Shown here: positions 56,821 to 64,000 of the stretch, piece by piece
How the letters are laid out: the number at the start of each line of letters is the position of its first letter
Position numbering within the stretch: position 1 is the first letter of the stretch
Source of the DNA: Microbulbifer harenosus
GTDB taxonomy: Bacteria; Pseudomonadota; Gammaproteobacteria; Pseudomonadales; Cellvibrionaceae
Direction: 5' to 3'
Assembly: GCF_005771435.1 (NCBI RefSeq)
Contig: NZ_VANI01000005.1
Location: 237,827 to 301,826 of the forward strand
DNA length: 64,000 nt
The notes under the pieces: generated by a model
What the model saw: the letters and a program-made list of their open reading frames with translations, nothing else
Told to the model about the DNA's origin: nothing
The model's database searches: none
Made by a program: the position numbers and the translations under genes

Positions 56821-59800
56821 TCACGCCGATGCCAACTCCGCGGCCTCTTCCACGTTCACGGATACCAGGCGGGATACACCCGGCTCGTGCATGGTTACCC
56901 CCAACAGCTGGTCGGCCATCTCCATGGCGATCTTGTTGTGAGTAATGTAGATGAACTGCACGTGTTCGGACATTTCTTTCACCATGCGCGCATAGCGGCC
57001 CACGTTGGCATCGTCCAGTGGCGCATCTACCTCATCCAGCATACAGAAGGGCGCCGGATTGAGGCGGAAGATGGAAAATACCAGCGCAATCGCGGTCAGC
57101 GCCTTTTCTCCACCGGACAGCAGGTGGATGGTACTGTTCCGCTTGCCCGGCGGACGCGCCATGATCGCGATGCCGGTATCCAGCAGATCCTCTCCTGTCA
57201 GTTCCAGATAAGCGTGACCGCCGCCGAACACTTTCGGGAACAGCTCCTGCAGACCGCTGTTGACCTGATCAAAGGTCTCCTTGAAGCGGGTGCGGGTTTC
57301 CTTGTCGATACGGCGGATGGCATTTTCCAGGGTTTCCAACGCGTCGTTCAGGTCGCCGAACTGACGATCCAGATAGTTTTTGCGCTCGGATTCCTGCTTG
57401 TATTCGTCAATGGCCGCCAGGTTAATGGGGCCGAGTCGGGAGATCCGCGCGGCCACCAGTTCGATGTCCTGCTGTACAGCTTCGACGGTCAGCTCTTCCG
57501 GGAGTTCCTCCAACAGCTGTTGCACGTCATGATCGGATTCCCGCAACTGTTCCACCAGGCCATTGCGCTGGGTTTCCAGTGACTTGGACTCCAGGCGCTG
57601 CATCTCCAGCTGGGCGCGCACGCCTTGCAGGGCGGACTCCGCTTTCTGGCGCTCCTGTTCGTGGTTGCGCAGGGTGGTTTCCACCTCTTCCAGTTTCTTG
57701 CGCGCCTCGACCAGCTCCTGCTCGACGTCGATGCGCTGGGCAAGCTTCTCTTCCAGCTCGCCCTGGAAATCCTGCGAAGGGTCCTGGGCTTCCTCCATCT
57801 GCAAATGCAACTGCTCGCGGCGCTCCTGCAGGCGCTCGACCTGCTCGCGCAGTACCTGCAGAGTGCGCTCGAGCGACACCTTTTGCGTGCGCACGGACTG
57901 CTCACGCATGGCCAGCTCGTGAGAGCGGTCCTTATCTTCGCGGGCGCGCTGGCGGGCGGCATCGAGGGCTTCACGCAGGGCCTCGCGGCGCGCCAGCATG
58001 GTTTCGCGGCGGTCGGTATCATCGCTCATGGCCTCCACCGCTTCCTGCAAGGCGATGCGCGCCTCGGATATGGATTCGGCCTCCGCGTCTTTCTGCTCGC
58101 GCACCTCGGCAATTTCCTGCTCGATACGGCGGCGGCGCTCGTCCATCTGCTCCTGGCGCGCGCGCTGGGCCGACAACTGGCTGCGCAGGTCACCGGTGCG
58201 GCGGTTCAACTGTTCAGCGCTGTCGCGGGCCTGCTCGATGCCGGCTTCCAGCTCGCCGGCACGCCGGCGCAGCTGTTCGCGCTGCTCAGTCAGTTCTTCG
58301 ATGCGCACTTCGCACTCTTCGAGAGACCGGGAGAGATCTTCCAGCTCCTGCTTGCGTGCCAGCACCCCGGCCTCCGCATCCGCGCCTCGGCTGACCCGCA
58401 ACCAGTTGGGACCGATCCACAGACCGTCGCGGGTGACGATGGATTCGCCGCCCTTCAACTGATCCCGTGCGGCCAGTGCTGCGGTCAGATCATCCGCGGT
58501 GTAGATGCCGTCGATCAGACCGACAAGAGACACCTGCGCCTCTACCACATCCACCAATCTGGGCAGCCCACCGGCGCTGGATGCGACGACACTGCGACCG
58601 TCGACGAAAACCGCCTGGCCGCCCTCGAGGCTGGAGAGGGATTCTTGCAAGGATTCAATCTGATCGATACACACCGCCTGCAGTTGGGCACCGAGCACGG
58701 TTTCCACCGCAGTTTCCCAGCCGGATTGCGCACGGATCTGCTCCGCCAGACGCGGGCGGTCCTGCAGGTTGTGCTGTTCCAGCCAACTGGCCACCGCCTT
58801 GCCTTGCCCCATGGCCGCCTGCTGCAGCGCTTCAAGGGAGGCCTGGCGGCCGCGACTGGTCTGCAGTTGCAGGCGCTCTCTGTCGAGATCACTGGCAATG
58901 TCGGTTTCCTGGCGGCGCAACTCAGACAACTGCTCCACCTGCTCGGCGATGGAGCCGCGCAGCTCTTCGAGCTGCATTTCCAACTCCGCCAGCTCTTCGT
59001 TTTGCTGCTCCAGCTCACTGTCGTCGCCGGAGCTGCTGAGACTTTCCAGTTCGCTCTGCAGTTTGTTGATACGGTCGCGCAGGCGCTGGGTAGAGGTTTC
59101 CAGATGCTGGATACGGGACTGCTGCACTTCCGCGCGCTGGCGCGAGTCGGACGCCCCCTGGTTGAACTGGTCCCACTCGTTCTGCCACTCGCGCATCTGA
59201 TCTTCCGCGGTCAGCAGGGTCTGGGCAGACTCCTCCTCTGCCGCCTGGACCATTTCGAGGTCCGGCACGATCACTTCCAGTTCCGCTTCAAATTCCAGCG
59301 CGCGCTCCTGGTCTGCCGCCAGCAGCGACTGGGACTCAGCGAATTCCTGCTCGGTGCGGGCCAGATCCGACTGCAGCCGGGAGTTGCGCTCGCGCGCGTG
59401 GGAAATGCTCTGCTCCAGGCGGGCAATATCGGCCCCCACCGCATAGAAACGCCCCTGCACTTCGTTGAATGCATCGGAGAGTTCGTGGTAGGCCACGCGC
59501 TGTGTTTCGATCCCGGTATCGCAGCTCACCTGGCGGGTCACCAGCTCTTCCACGGTGAGTTCCAGCTCGCCGATCTGTTGCTGCTTGGCCCGGGTCTGAT
59601 CGTCCAGCTCCCGGTATTTCAGCGCCTGCAAGTGCGCCTTGTGAGTGCGCTCTTCCTCTTTGAAACGGCTGTATTTTTCTGCCGCGGCGGACTGGCGTTC
59701 GAGGCGCGACAGCTGGCGATCCAACTCATCGCGGATATCGGTGAGGCGCTCAAGGTTTTCCTTGGTGCGACGCATGCGGTTCTCGGTGTCGCGGCGGCGC

Positions 59801-60324
59801 TCCTTGTACTTGGAGATACCCGCCGCCTCCTCGATGAACACCCGCAGCTCTTCCGGCTTGGCCTCGATCAACTTCGAAATCATGCCCTGTTCGATGATGG
59901 CGTAACTGCGCGGCCCGAGGCCGGTACCCAGGAACAGGTCGGTCACGTCGCGGCGGCGGCACTTTTCACCGTTCAGGTAATAGATGTTCTGCCCGTCGCG
60001 GGTTACCTTGCGCTTGATGGAGATTTCACTGAACGCGGCGTATTCGCCGGTGAGCTTGCCGGCGGAATTGTCGAACACCAGTTCGATAGAGGCCTGACCG
60101 ACCGGTTTGCGACCACTGGAGCCGTTGAAGATAACGTCGGTCATGGAATCGCCACGCAGGTTTTTGGCGGACGACTCCCCCATCACCCAGCGCACCGCGT
60201 CGATGGTATTGGATTTACCACAGCCGTTGGGGCCGACCACGGCGCTGAGGTTGGAAGGGAAGTATACGGTGGTCGGGTCGACGAACGACTTAAACCCGGC
60301 CAGCTTGATGCACTTCAAACGCAT
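56821..60324 (-). CDS. smc: Chromosome partition protein SMC
   Basis: SMC forms ring-shaped dimers that organise and separate chromosomes with ScpA and ScpB. The 1167-residue chain starts MRLKCIKLAGFKSFVDPT, has Walker A GPNGCGKSN (about 32-40), two long coiled coils rich in Glu, Gln and Arg (about 165-500 and 670-1000), a hinge (about 510-650) and the C-terminal ATPase half with the signature LLSGGEKALTA and Walker B FCMLDEVDAPLDD. Use of SMC instead of MukB fits Pseudomonas/Cellvibrionales. It is the first gene of smc-zipA-ligA. Confidence 0.97.
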   Translation of the reverse strand: MRLKCIKLAGFKSFVDPTTVYFPSNLSAVVGPNGCGKSNTIDAVRWVMGESSAKNLRGDSMTDVIFNGSSGRKPVGQASIELVFDNSAGKLTGEYAAFSEISIKRKVTRDGQNIYYLNGEKCRRRDVTDLFLGTGLGPRSYAIIEQGMISKLIEAKPEELRVFIEEAAGISKYKERRRDTENRMRRTKENLERLTDIRDELDRQLSRLERQSAAAEKYSRFKEEERTHKAHLQALKYRELDDQTRAKQQQIGELELTVEELVTRQVSCDTGIETQRVAYHELSDAFNEVQGRFYAVGADIARLEQSISHARERNSRLQSDLARTEQEFAESQSLLAADQERALEFEAELEVIVPDLEMVQAAEEESAQTLLTAEDQMREWQNEWDQFNQGASDSRQRAEVQQSRIQHLETSTQRLRDRINKLQSELESLSSSGDDSELEQQNEELAELEMQLEELRGSIAEQVEQLSELRRQETDIASDLDRERLQLQTSRGRQASLEALQQAAMGQGKAVASWLEQHNLQDRPRLAEQIRAQSGWETAVETVLGAQLQAVCIDQIESLQESLSSLEGGQAVFVDGRSVVASSAGGLPRLVDVVEAQVSLVGLIDGIYTADDLTAALAARDQLKGGESIVTRDGLWIGPNWLRVSRGADAEAGVLARKQELEDLSRSLEECEVRIEELTEQREQLRRRAGELEAGIEQARDSAEQLNRRTGDLRSQLSAQRARQEQMDERRRRIEQEIAEVREQKDAEAESISEARIALQEAVEAMSDDTDRRETMLARREALREALDAARQRAREDKDRSHELAMREQSVRTQKVSLERTLQVLREQVERLQERREQLHLQMEEAQDPSQDFQGELEEKLAQRIDVEQELVEARKKLEEVETTLRNHEQERQKAESALQGVRAQLEMQRLESKSLETQRNGLVEQLRESDHDVQQLLEELPEELTVEAVQQDIELVAARISRLGPINLAAIDEYKQESERKNYLDRQFGDLNDALETLENAIRRIDKETRTRFKETFDQVNSGLQELFPKVFGGGHAYLELTGEDLLDTGIAIMARPPGKRNSTIHLLSGGEKALTAIALVFSIFRLNPAPFCMLDEVDAPLDDANVGRYARMVKEMSEHVQFIYITHNKIAMEMADQLLGVTMHEPGVSRLVSVNVEEAAELASA

Positions 60325-60557
60325 GGTCTTGAAACTCGGTAATACACGGCGCCCGTACGGTCACACTGCACCGCCGCCGAACGCTCTTCGTTGTAATCTC
60401 CGGGTGACCCGGCAAAAAATGAATGCCAAATCGCCGCTTTGTCTTTGCAAACCGCCGATTGTACATGGCTGAGGGCAGGGTTTCAGCGCTATTTTTGACC
60501 ACGGGAGCCAAACCCCGCAGCGCCACACAATCGCCACGGGGCACGCCGTAAGATAGG

Positions 60558-61829
60558 TCAGATTTCCTGATCGATCGTTATGTGTACGGGTTCTGCCCAG
60601 TCGCTGCGGGGCAACCTCTCGACGGCACCCTGCCAGTCTCCCGGCGCGGGGCGGGCGCCGCCACTGATGGCGAGGCGCGCCACCAGCTGCACCTCATCCA
60701 CCGTTTTGAGGCTGCTTCCAGGCATCATCGCTTTGGACTCATCCAGCACCACTTCCACCGGCAGCTCTGCCGCGGTCAGGCGGACGATCGCCAACGGCAT
60801 GGGGCTCGCTGAGGTGCGGGCATAGATGAAGACCGGGGTATCGGGCGCGTGCTGGATCCCATCCGACAGGGTCACCTTGACCACGATGCGATTTTCTCCG
60901 GCGGCCACCTCTGTTGCTCCCGGCGCGGAGGTTACCGCTGGCTCCGTATGGGCATTTCTCTGGCTTTGCTCGCCGCCGGCATCCGCGAGCGCCCGCTCCG
61001 CACGGGCAACACCCGCCGACAGTGCCTGCGCCGCACTGGAACCCGCCGGCATCTGCGCCAACGCGTGCTGCCAGTGCGCCCGCGCCGCGGCAAAGTCCTC
61101 GCGTTCAAACGCGGCGATACCCGCCAGACCAAGCGCCGTGGTGTTGTCCGGCTGCACCGCCAGCACCAGATCCACCTCCTTCACAACCTCCGGCGTCATT
61201 TGCGAGCCGCTGGCGAAAAACAGTGCCTGCGCCAGCTCAGCGCGGACATTCGCCGCCTCGGGTTCGTGCGCAACTATATAGCGGTAATGATTTACCGCTC
61301 CCTCGATGTCATTGCTTACCAGCAGGCGCTGGGCCAGCACGTAACGGCTGGTCAGATCCTCGGGGTGTGATCCTGCGCGCGCGCTCAACTGCTGGGTGAT
61401 ACGGGCTTCCGTCACCCTATCGGTCTCACCAGTGTGGCTGGCGGCGATATCGCGGTACAGGGCGAGGTCGTCGTAGAAACCCCAGTGGGCGTACAGTCCC
61501 ACCGCGGCCAGTGGCACCAGAACGGCCAGCGCATACAGCAGACTGCGCCCGCCTTGCTGCGCGCCGGTCAACTGATAACCGCCGCCCTCTTCCGACAGCA
61601 GCTTGCGCGCCAGTTCAGTCTTGAGCGACTGGTACTGCGCCTCGTCAACGGCGCCGCTGAGATGGGCGGCGTCGAGCTCGGCCAGGTGCTCCCGGTACAG
61701 AAGTGTGCGGGTATCCGCGCTGCCATCTGCACCCTGACTGTTAAGCCCACCGGAGCGCAGCAACGGCCAAGCGATGATGGCGGCCAGCGGCAGCAGTAAC
61801 AGCGCCAATATCAACCAGAGATCAATCAT
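60558..61829 (-). CDS. ccmI: c-type cytochrome biogenesis protein CcmI
   Basis: CcmI holds apocytochrome c for haem ligation. From the ATG at 61829 (MIDLWLILALL) it has 423 residues: a first transmembrane helix (1-22), a cytoplasmic loop with the family's TLLYREHLAELDAAHLSGAVDEAQY pattern in two parts, a second helix (about 95-113) and a periplasmic TPR region (about 150-280) with a beta-rich tail. GGAAG lies 8 bases before the ATG. It overlaps ccmH by 8 bases. The rest of the ccm operon (ccmA-G) is not here. Confidence 0.88.
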   Translation of the reverse strand: MIDLWLILALLLLPLAAIIAWPLLRSGGLNSQGADGSADTRTLLYREHLAELDAAHLSGAVDEAQYQSLKTELARKLLSEEGGGYQLTGAQQGGRSLLYALAVLVPLAAVGLYAHWGFYDDLALYRDIAASHTGETDRVTEARITQQLSARAGSHPEDLTSRYVLAQRLLVSNDIEGAVNHYRYIVAHEPEAANVRAELAQALFFASGSQMTPEVVKEVDLVLAVQPDNTTALGLAGIAAFEREDFAAARAHWQHALAQMPAGSSAAQALSAGVARAERALADAGGEQSQRNAHTEPAVTSAPGATEVAAGENRIVVKVTLSDGIQHAPDTPVFIYARTSASPMPLAIVRLTAAELPVEVVLDESKAMMPGSSLKTVDEVQLVARLAISGGARPAPGDWQGAVERLPRSDWAEPVHITIDQEI

Positions 61830-62352
61830 CGCTCTTACTTCCGCCCTGTTCACTCACGTTCAGCAACTCCGCCAACCGCCGCTGCTCTTCGGCACTCAAT
61901 GCCTGTGATTCCTGATCCTGCCGACCGCCGCGACCATTGCGCGCACGCGCCACGATGACAATCAGGGTCAACAGGCCCAGCGCCGCAAACACACCGGGCG
62001 CAATCCACAACGCCATGGTGTTGCGCTGCAGTGGCGGCCGGTAAAGTACGAAGTCACCGTAGCGCGCCACCATGTATTCCTGAATCTCCGCGTCGCTGAA
62101 TCCCTCTTCCAGCAACCGACGGATTTCACGGCGTAGGTCATTTGCCACCATGGAGTCGGAGCCCGCGAGATTCTGATTCTGGCATTTGGGGCAGCGCATC
62201 TCTTCAATCAGTACCAGATAGCGCGCTTGCAGTTCGGCACTGGAAAGCGGTTCCACCTCCACCGACGCCCAGCTCGCACTGGCGTACATGACCACCGCCA
62301 GCAGCAGTGTCCATGCGCCGCGCAGCGGCCTGTATTCAATCTTGTTCAGCAC
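61822..62352 (-). CDS. ccmH: Cytochrome c-type biogenesis protein CcmH
   Basis: CcmH is the periplasmic thiol-oxidoreductase that reduces apocytochrome CXXCH motifs before haem attachment. From a GTG at 62352 it has 176 residues: signal peptide (about 10-29, cleavage after SWAS or so), the redox motif Cys54-Pro-Lys-Cys57 in MRCPKCQNQ, conserved DLRREIRRLL and GDFVLYRPP, and a C-terminal membrane helix (about 125-145). The open frame runs to 62520, but GGGAG 8 bases before the GTG settles the start. It begins directly beside the tRNA-Val/Asp unit (divergent), so it must have its own promoter, apart from any other ccm gene. Confidence 0.9.
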   Translation of the reverse strand: MLNKIEYRPLRGAWTLLLAVVMYASASWASVEVEPLSSAELQARYLVLIEEMRCPKCQNQNLAGSDSMVANDLRREIRRLLEEGFSDAEIQEYMVARYGDFVLYRPPLQRNTMALWIAPGVFAALGLLTLIVIVARARNGRGGRQDQESQALSAEEQRRLAELLNVSEQGGSKSDD

Positions 62353-62498
62353 TGATGGTCTCCCGCGGCAGGTAGGCGGATTGAAAGTGGCCGGATTATA
62401 GCAGCGCCAGGCCACCCCGACACACCCACGCGGAATCCGCTCCAAACCGCGAGAAACAGACATAACTCTTTGAATCACAATATTTTTTTCAAAAAACG

Positions 62499-62526
62499 TT
62501 GACGCCCCAAAAAATATCATTACTAT
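62499..62526 (+). promoter_or_regulatory. Promoter of tRNA unit 1
   Basis: TTGACG and TACTAT separated by 16 bases, about 17 bases before the tRNA-Val gene. It aligns base for base with the promoter of unit 2. A GC-rich stretch after the -10 box would fit stringent control. Confidence 0.7.
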
Positions 62527-62543
62527 ACGCAGCTCCTGACGCG

Positions 62544-62619
62544 GGGTGGTTAGCTCAGTTGGTAGAGCGGCGCCCTTACAAGGCGTAGGTCACAGGTTCG
62601 ACCCCTGTACCACCCACCA
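62544..62619 (+). tRNA. tRNA-Val(UAC), copy 1
   Basis: A 76-base tRNA with encoded CCA. The acceptor is GGGTGGT/ACCACCC; anticodon loop CTTACAA gives UAC (reads GUA/GUG, likely all GUN). T-loop GTTCGAC. It matches the E. coli tRNA-Val(UAC) pattern closely. Confidence 0.97.
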
Positions 62620-62667
62620 CTTCCTTTGCTCTGCACGGCAGATTTCTTAAAGGGATGTCAGGACTGC

Positions 62668-62744
62668 GGACCGGTAGTTCAGTTGGTTAGAATGCCGGCC
62701 TGTCACGCCGGAGGTCGCGGGTTCGAGTCCCGTCCGGTCCGCCA
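62668..62744 (+). tRNA. tRNA-Asp(GUC), copy 1
   Basis: A 77-base tRNA with encoded CCA. The acceptor is GGACCGG/CCGGTCC; anticodon loop CTGTCAC gives GUC. It lies 48 bases after tRNA-Val in the same transcript. Confidence 0.97.
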
Positions 62745-62755
62745 CATACAAAAAA

Positions 62756-62783
62756 GGCTCATACGAAAGTGTGGGCCTTTTTT
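62756..62783 (+). terminator. Terminator of tRNA unit 1
   Basis: A 9-bp stem (some G-U pairs) with a GAAA tetraloop and six T, just after the tRNA-Asp gene. Confidence 0.9.
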
Positions 62784-62812
62784 GTATGTGCAGATTTACC
62801 TGCATGCGTCGA

Positions 62813-62848
62813 AAAATAAAAAAACAAGAAGGGACATTCAGCCCCTTC
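62813..62848 (-). terminator. Terminator of the DUF4197 gene
   Basis: A 6-bp stem GAAGGG/CCCTTC with a 9-base loop, followed by TTGTTTTTTTATTTTTC on the minus strand, 40 bases after the stop. Confidence 0.75.
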
Positions 62849-62888
62849 CTCTCACATGGCCGCGTACAGTCAGACTGTCAGCAACGCG

Positions 62889-63608
62889 TTAACCTTCACC
62901 AAATACCTGACCGATCAGCACGCTGCCCCGCGCAACCGGATCTTTGCGGATCAACGCTTCCTCTTCACCGATACGGGTGAACAGGGTTGCCATACTGCTA
63001 TCGACCACGTGGCGCTCTACATCCATGGCGGGCTTGTTGGCAATGGGTAACTTTTCGTATACCGCGAGCATACTTTTGTACTGGTCGTAAAAACCGGTCT
63101 TCCGCAGATTGGCCTCCACAATCGGCTGGAACCGCGCGCGCAGCGCGCTTTCGGTTTGCCCGCGGAAGTACTCCGTTGCGGCGGTGTCACCGCCGCGAAT
63201 GATTCCGAGCGCATCGTTTACACTCATCCCGGCTATCGCCTGCTTGAATACCGGCGCCGCTTCAACGGCGGCCTGCTCCGCACCGCGATTCATCGCCGCT
63301 TCGAGCTGATCCACATAACTGCCAAATCCGAACTGGCGCAAACTGTTGGCAACAGGCTGTGCGGACGGGGGCAATTGCAAGTGGAAGGCGCCCTGCTGCG
63401 ACAACCCGGTACTGGCGCGGTCGGTACTGGCGCTCAGAGTATCCTTGATGGCGCGGGCAAGCCGCGAGTCGGTGTCGTAACCCGCATTCTTGGCAACCTG
63501 ATTACCAAGGTCCACCCAGGGTGAAACCGCTTCCATATTCTGACAGCCCACCAGCGCCCCCATCACCGAGCCAGTTACCAGCCCGGCCATCATCAATCTG
63601 CTCTTCAT
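62889..63608 (-). CDS. DUF4197 domain lipoprotein
   Basis: From the ATG at 63608 (MKSRLMMAGLV) the protein has 239 residues. A lipoprotein signal ends at ALVGC (Cys22); the mature part is a helical DUF4197 domain with repeated short conserved blocks such as RQFGFGSYVDQLEAAMNRGAE, spread over about 85-105, GIIRGGDTAATEYFR and the C-terminal LFTRIGEEEALIRKDP. Function unknown. AAGG lies 7 bases before the ATG. It is the only gene between the two tRNA units, on the opposite strand. A longer frame to 63638 is unlikely. Confidence 0.85.
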   Translation of the reverse strand: MKSRLMMAGLVTGSVMGALVGCQNMEAVSPWVDLGNQVAKNAGYDTDSRLARAIKDTLSASTDRASTGLSQQGAFHLQLPPSAQPVANSLRQFGFGSYVDQLEAAMNRGAEQAAVEAAPVFKQAIAGMSVNDALGIIRGGDTAATEYFRGQTESALRARFQPIVEANLRKTGFYDQYKSMLAVYEKLPIANKPAMDVERHVVDSSMATLFTRIGEEEALIRKDPVARGSVLIGQVFGEG

Positions 63609-63735
63609 GGATAAACCTTTCGACCAAGAAAAAAACAAATTCTACCCGTTAACGACTGTCGCGGCAGTGACATGCTCCCGAAACGCACCTTGCCCACCTC
63701 CGCAAACAGAATTGAAAAGAATTTTTACCCAACAG

Positions 63736-63763
63736 TTGCAACTCTCAAAACTATCGTTAATAT
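63736..63763 (+). promoter_or_regulatory. Promoter of tRNA unit 2
   Basis: TTGCAA and TAATAT separated by 16 bases, at exactly the same distance from tRNA-Val as in unit 1. The -35 and spacer have diverged from copy 1, the -10 less so. Confidence 0.7.
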
Positions 63764-63780
63764 ACGCACCTCCTGACGCG

Positions 63781-63856
63781 GGGTGGTTAGCTCAGTTGGT
63801 AGAGCGGCGCCCTTACAAGGCGTAGGTCACAGGTTCGACCCCTGTACCACCCACCA
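63781..63856 (+). tRNA. tRNA-Val(UAC), copy 2
   Basis: Identical over all 76 bases to the copy at 62544-62619, with encoded CCA. Confidence 0.97.
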
Positions 63857-63904
63857 CTTCCTTTACTCTGCACGGCAGATTTCTTAAAGGAATGTCAGAA
63901 CTGC

Positions 63905-63981
63905 GGACCGGTAGTTCAGTTGGTTAGAATGCCGGCCTGTCACGCCGGAGGTCGCGGGTTCGAGTCCCGTCCGGTCCGCCA
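63905..63981 (+). tRNA. tRNA-Asp(GUC), copy 2
   Basis: Identical over all 77 bases to the copy at 62668-62744, with encoded CCA. Confidence 0.97.
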
Positions 63982-64000
63982 CATACAAAAAAGGCTCACA

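Larger units (their letters stand above)
62521..62762 (+). repeat. Duplicated tRNA-Val/tRNA-Asp unit, copy 1
   Basis: This segment is nearly identical to 63758-63999, offset 1237 bases without indels. Both tRNA genes are identical; three G-to-A changes separate the spacers. Confidence 0.93.
63758..63999 (+). repeat. Duplicated tRNA-Val/tRNA-Asp unit, copy 2
   Basis: This copy matches 62521-62762. It reaches the window edge, so its terminator is cut and a further copy beyond cannot be excluded. Confidence 0.92.

Noticed and set aside
57625..60342. A 905-codon open frame antisense to smc
   Set aside because: It mirrors the Leu/Gln/Glu-rich coiled-coil codons of smc on the other strand; smc has complete conserved domains, and the antisense product has no recognisable fold or ribosome-binding site.

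Overview
The window looks like a core-chromosome segment of a moderately GC-rich gammaproteobacterium. The gene order ppiD-hupB-lon-clpX-clpP-tig is typical of the class. FabY, a PsrA-type operator at fadBA and the order smc-zipA-ligA point towards the Pseudomonas/Cellvibrionales side; a Microbulbifer-like marine bacterium is my best guess, but this rests on protein flavour alone. I see no prophage, insertion sequence, CRISPR array or large genomic island.

Layout. 1-8.6 kb (minus strand): protein quality control, with partial ppiD, hupB, lon, clpX, clpP, tig and tRNA-Leu(UAG). 8.8-15.7 kb: fatty-acid metabolism, with fadA and fadB behind a promoter that carries a perfect PsrA-like palindrome, then the initiating ketoacyl synthase fabY and a divergent DJ-1/AraC-type regulator. 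15.7-29 kb: housekeeping and stress genes, namely a zinc-ribbon methyltransferase coupled to an IbpA-type Hsp20, thpR, a coiled-coil exported protein, hpf, gorA, a small secreted orphan, ycjX-ycjF, a GSGD-repeat adhesin-like protein, a HIT protein, a truncated-globin-like protein, an FKBP/SlyD and tcdA. 29-37 kb: a natural CsdA-CsdE fusion, a TatD nuclease, and a leftward cluster of FMO monooxygenase, BASS transporter, NAD epimerase and SDR, facing an AraC regulator (a virS/mymA-like arrangement). 37-44.5 kb: HerA-like ATPase, HODM-like protein, a lipoprotein, a gene-free stretch that appears to encode a structured RNA, M14 and M28 peptidases, and a PsiE-like protein. 44.6-50.3 kb: a second fatty-acid block (fadD, SCP2 protein, acyl-CoA dehydrogenase, AraC regulator). 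50.4-62.4 kb: fumC, ligA, zipA, smc and a detached ccmI-ccmH pair. 62.5-64 kb: two near-identical tRNA-Val/tRNA-Asp units, each with its own promoter, on either side of a DUF4197 lipoprotein gene.

How the parts work together. Lon, ClpXP, trigger factor, PpiD and Hsp20 cover folding and turnover. FadD activates fatty acids, the acyl-CoA dehydrogenase and FadBA degrade them, and FabY starts new chains; the operator at fadBA suggests induction by long-chain acyl-CoA. CsdA-CsdE and TcdA lie next to each other, as expected for a sulfur-transfer/tRNA-modification module.

The most unusual items are: (1) a candidate non-coding RNA at about 40.54-40.73 kb with a perfect 12-bp closing stem, four AGGGA motifs and a strong terminator; (2) the CsdA-CsdE fusion; (3) a globin-like protein with Phe where the proximal His should be; (4) the duplicated tRNA unit; (5) a REP-like palindrome between zipA and ligA. 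All identifications come from reading the sequence, without database searches; start codons were chosen mainly from ribosome-binding sites.
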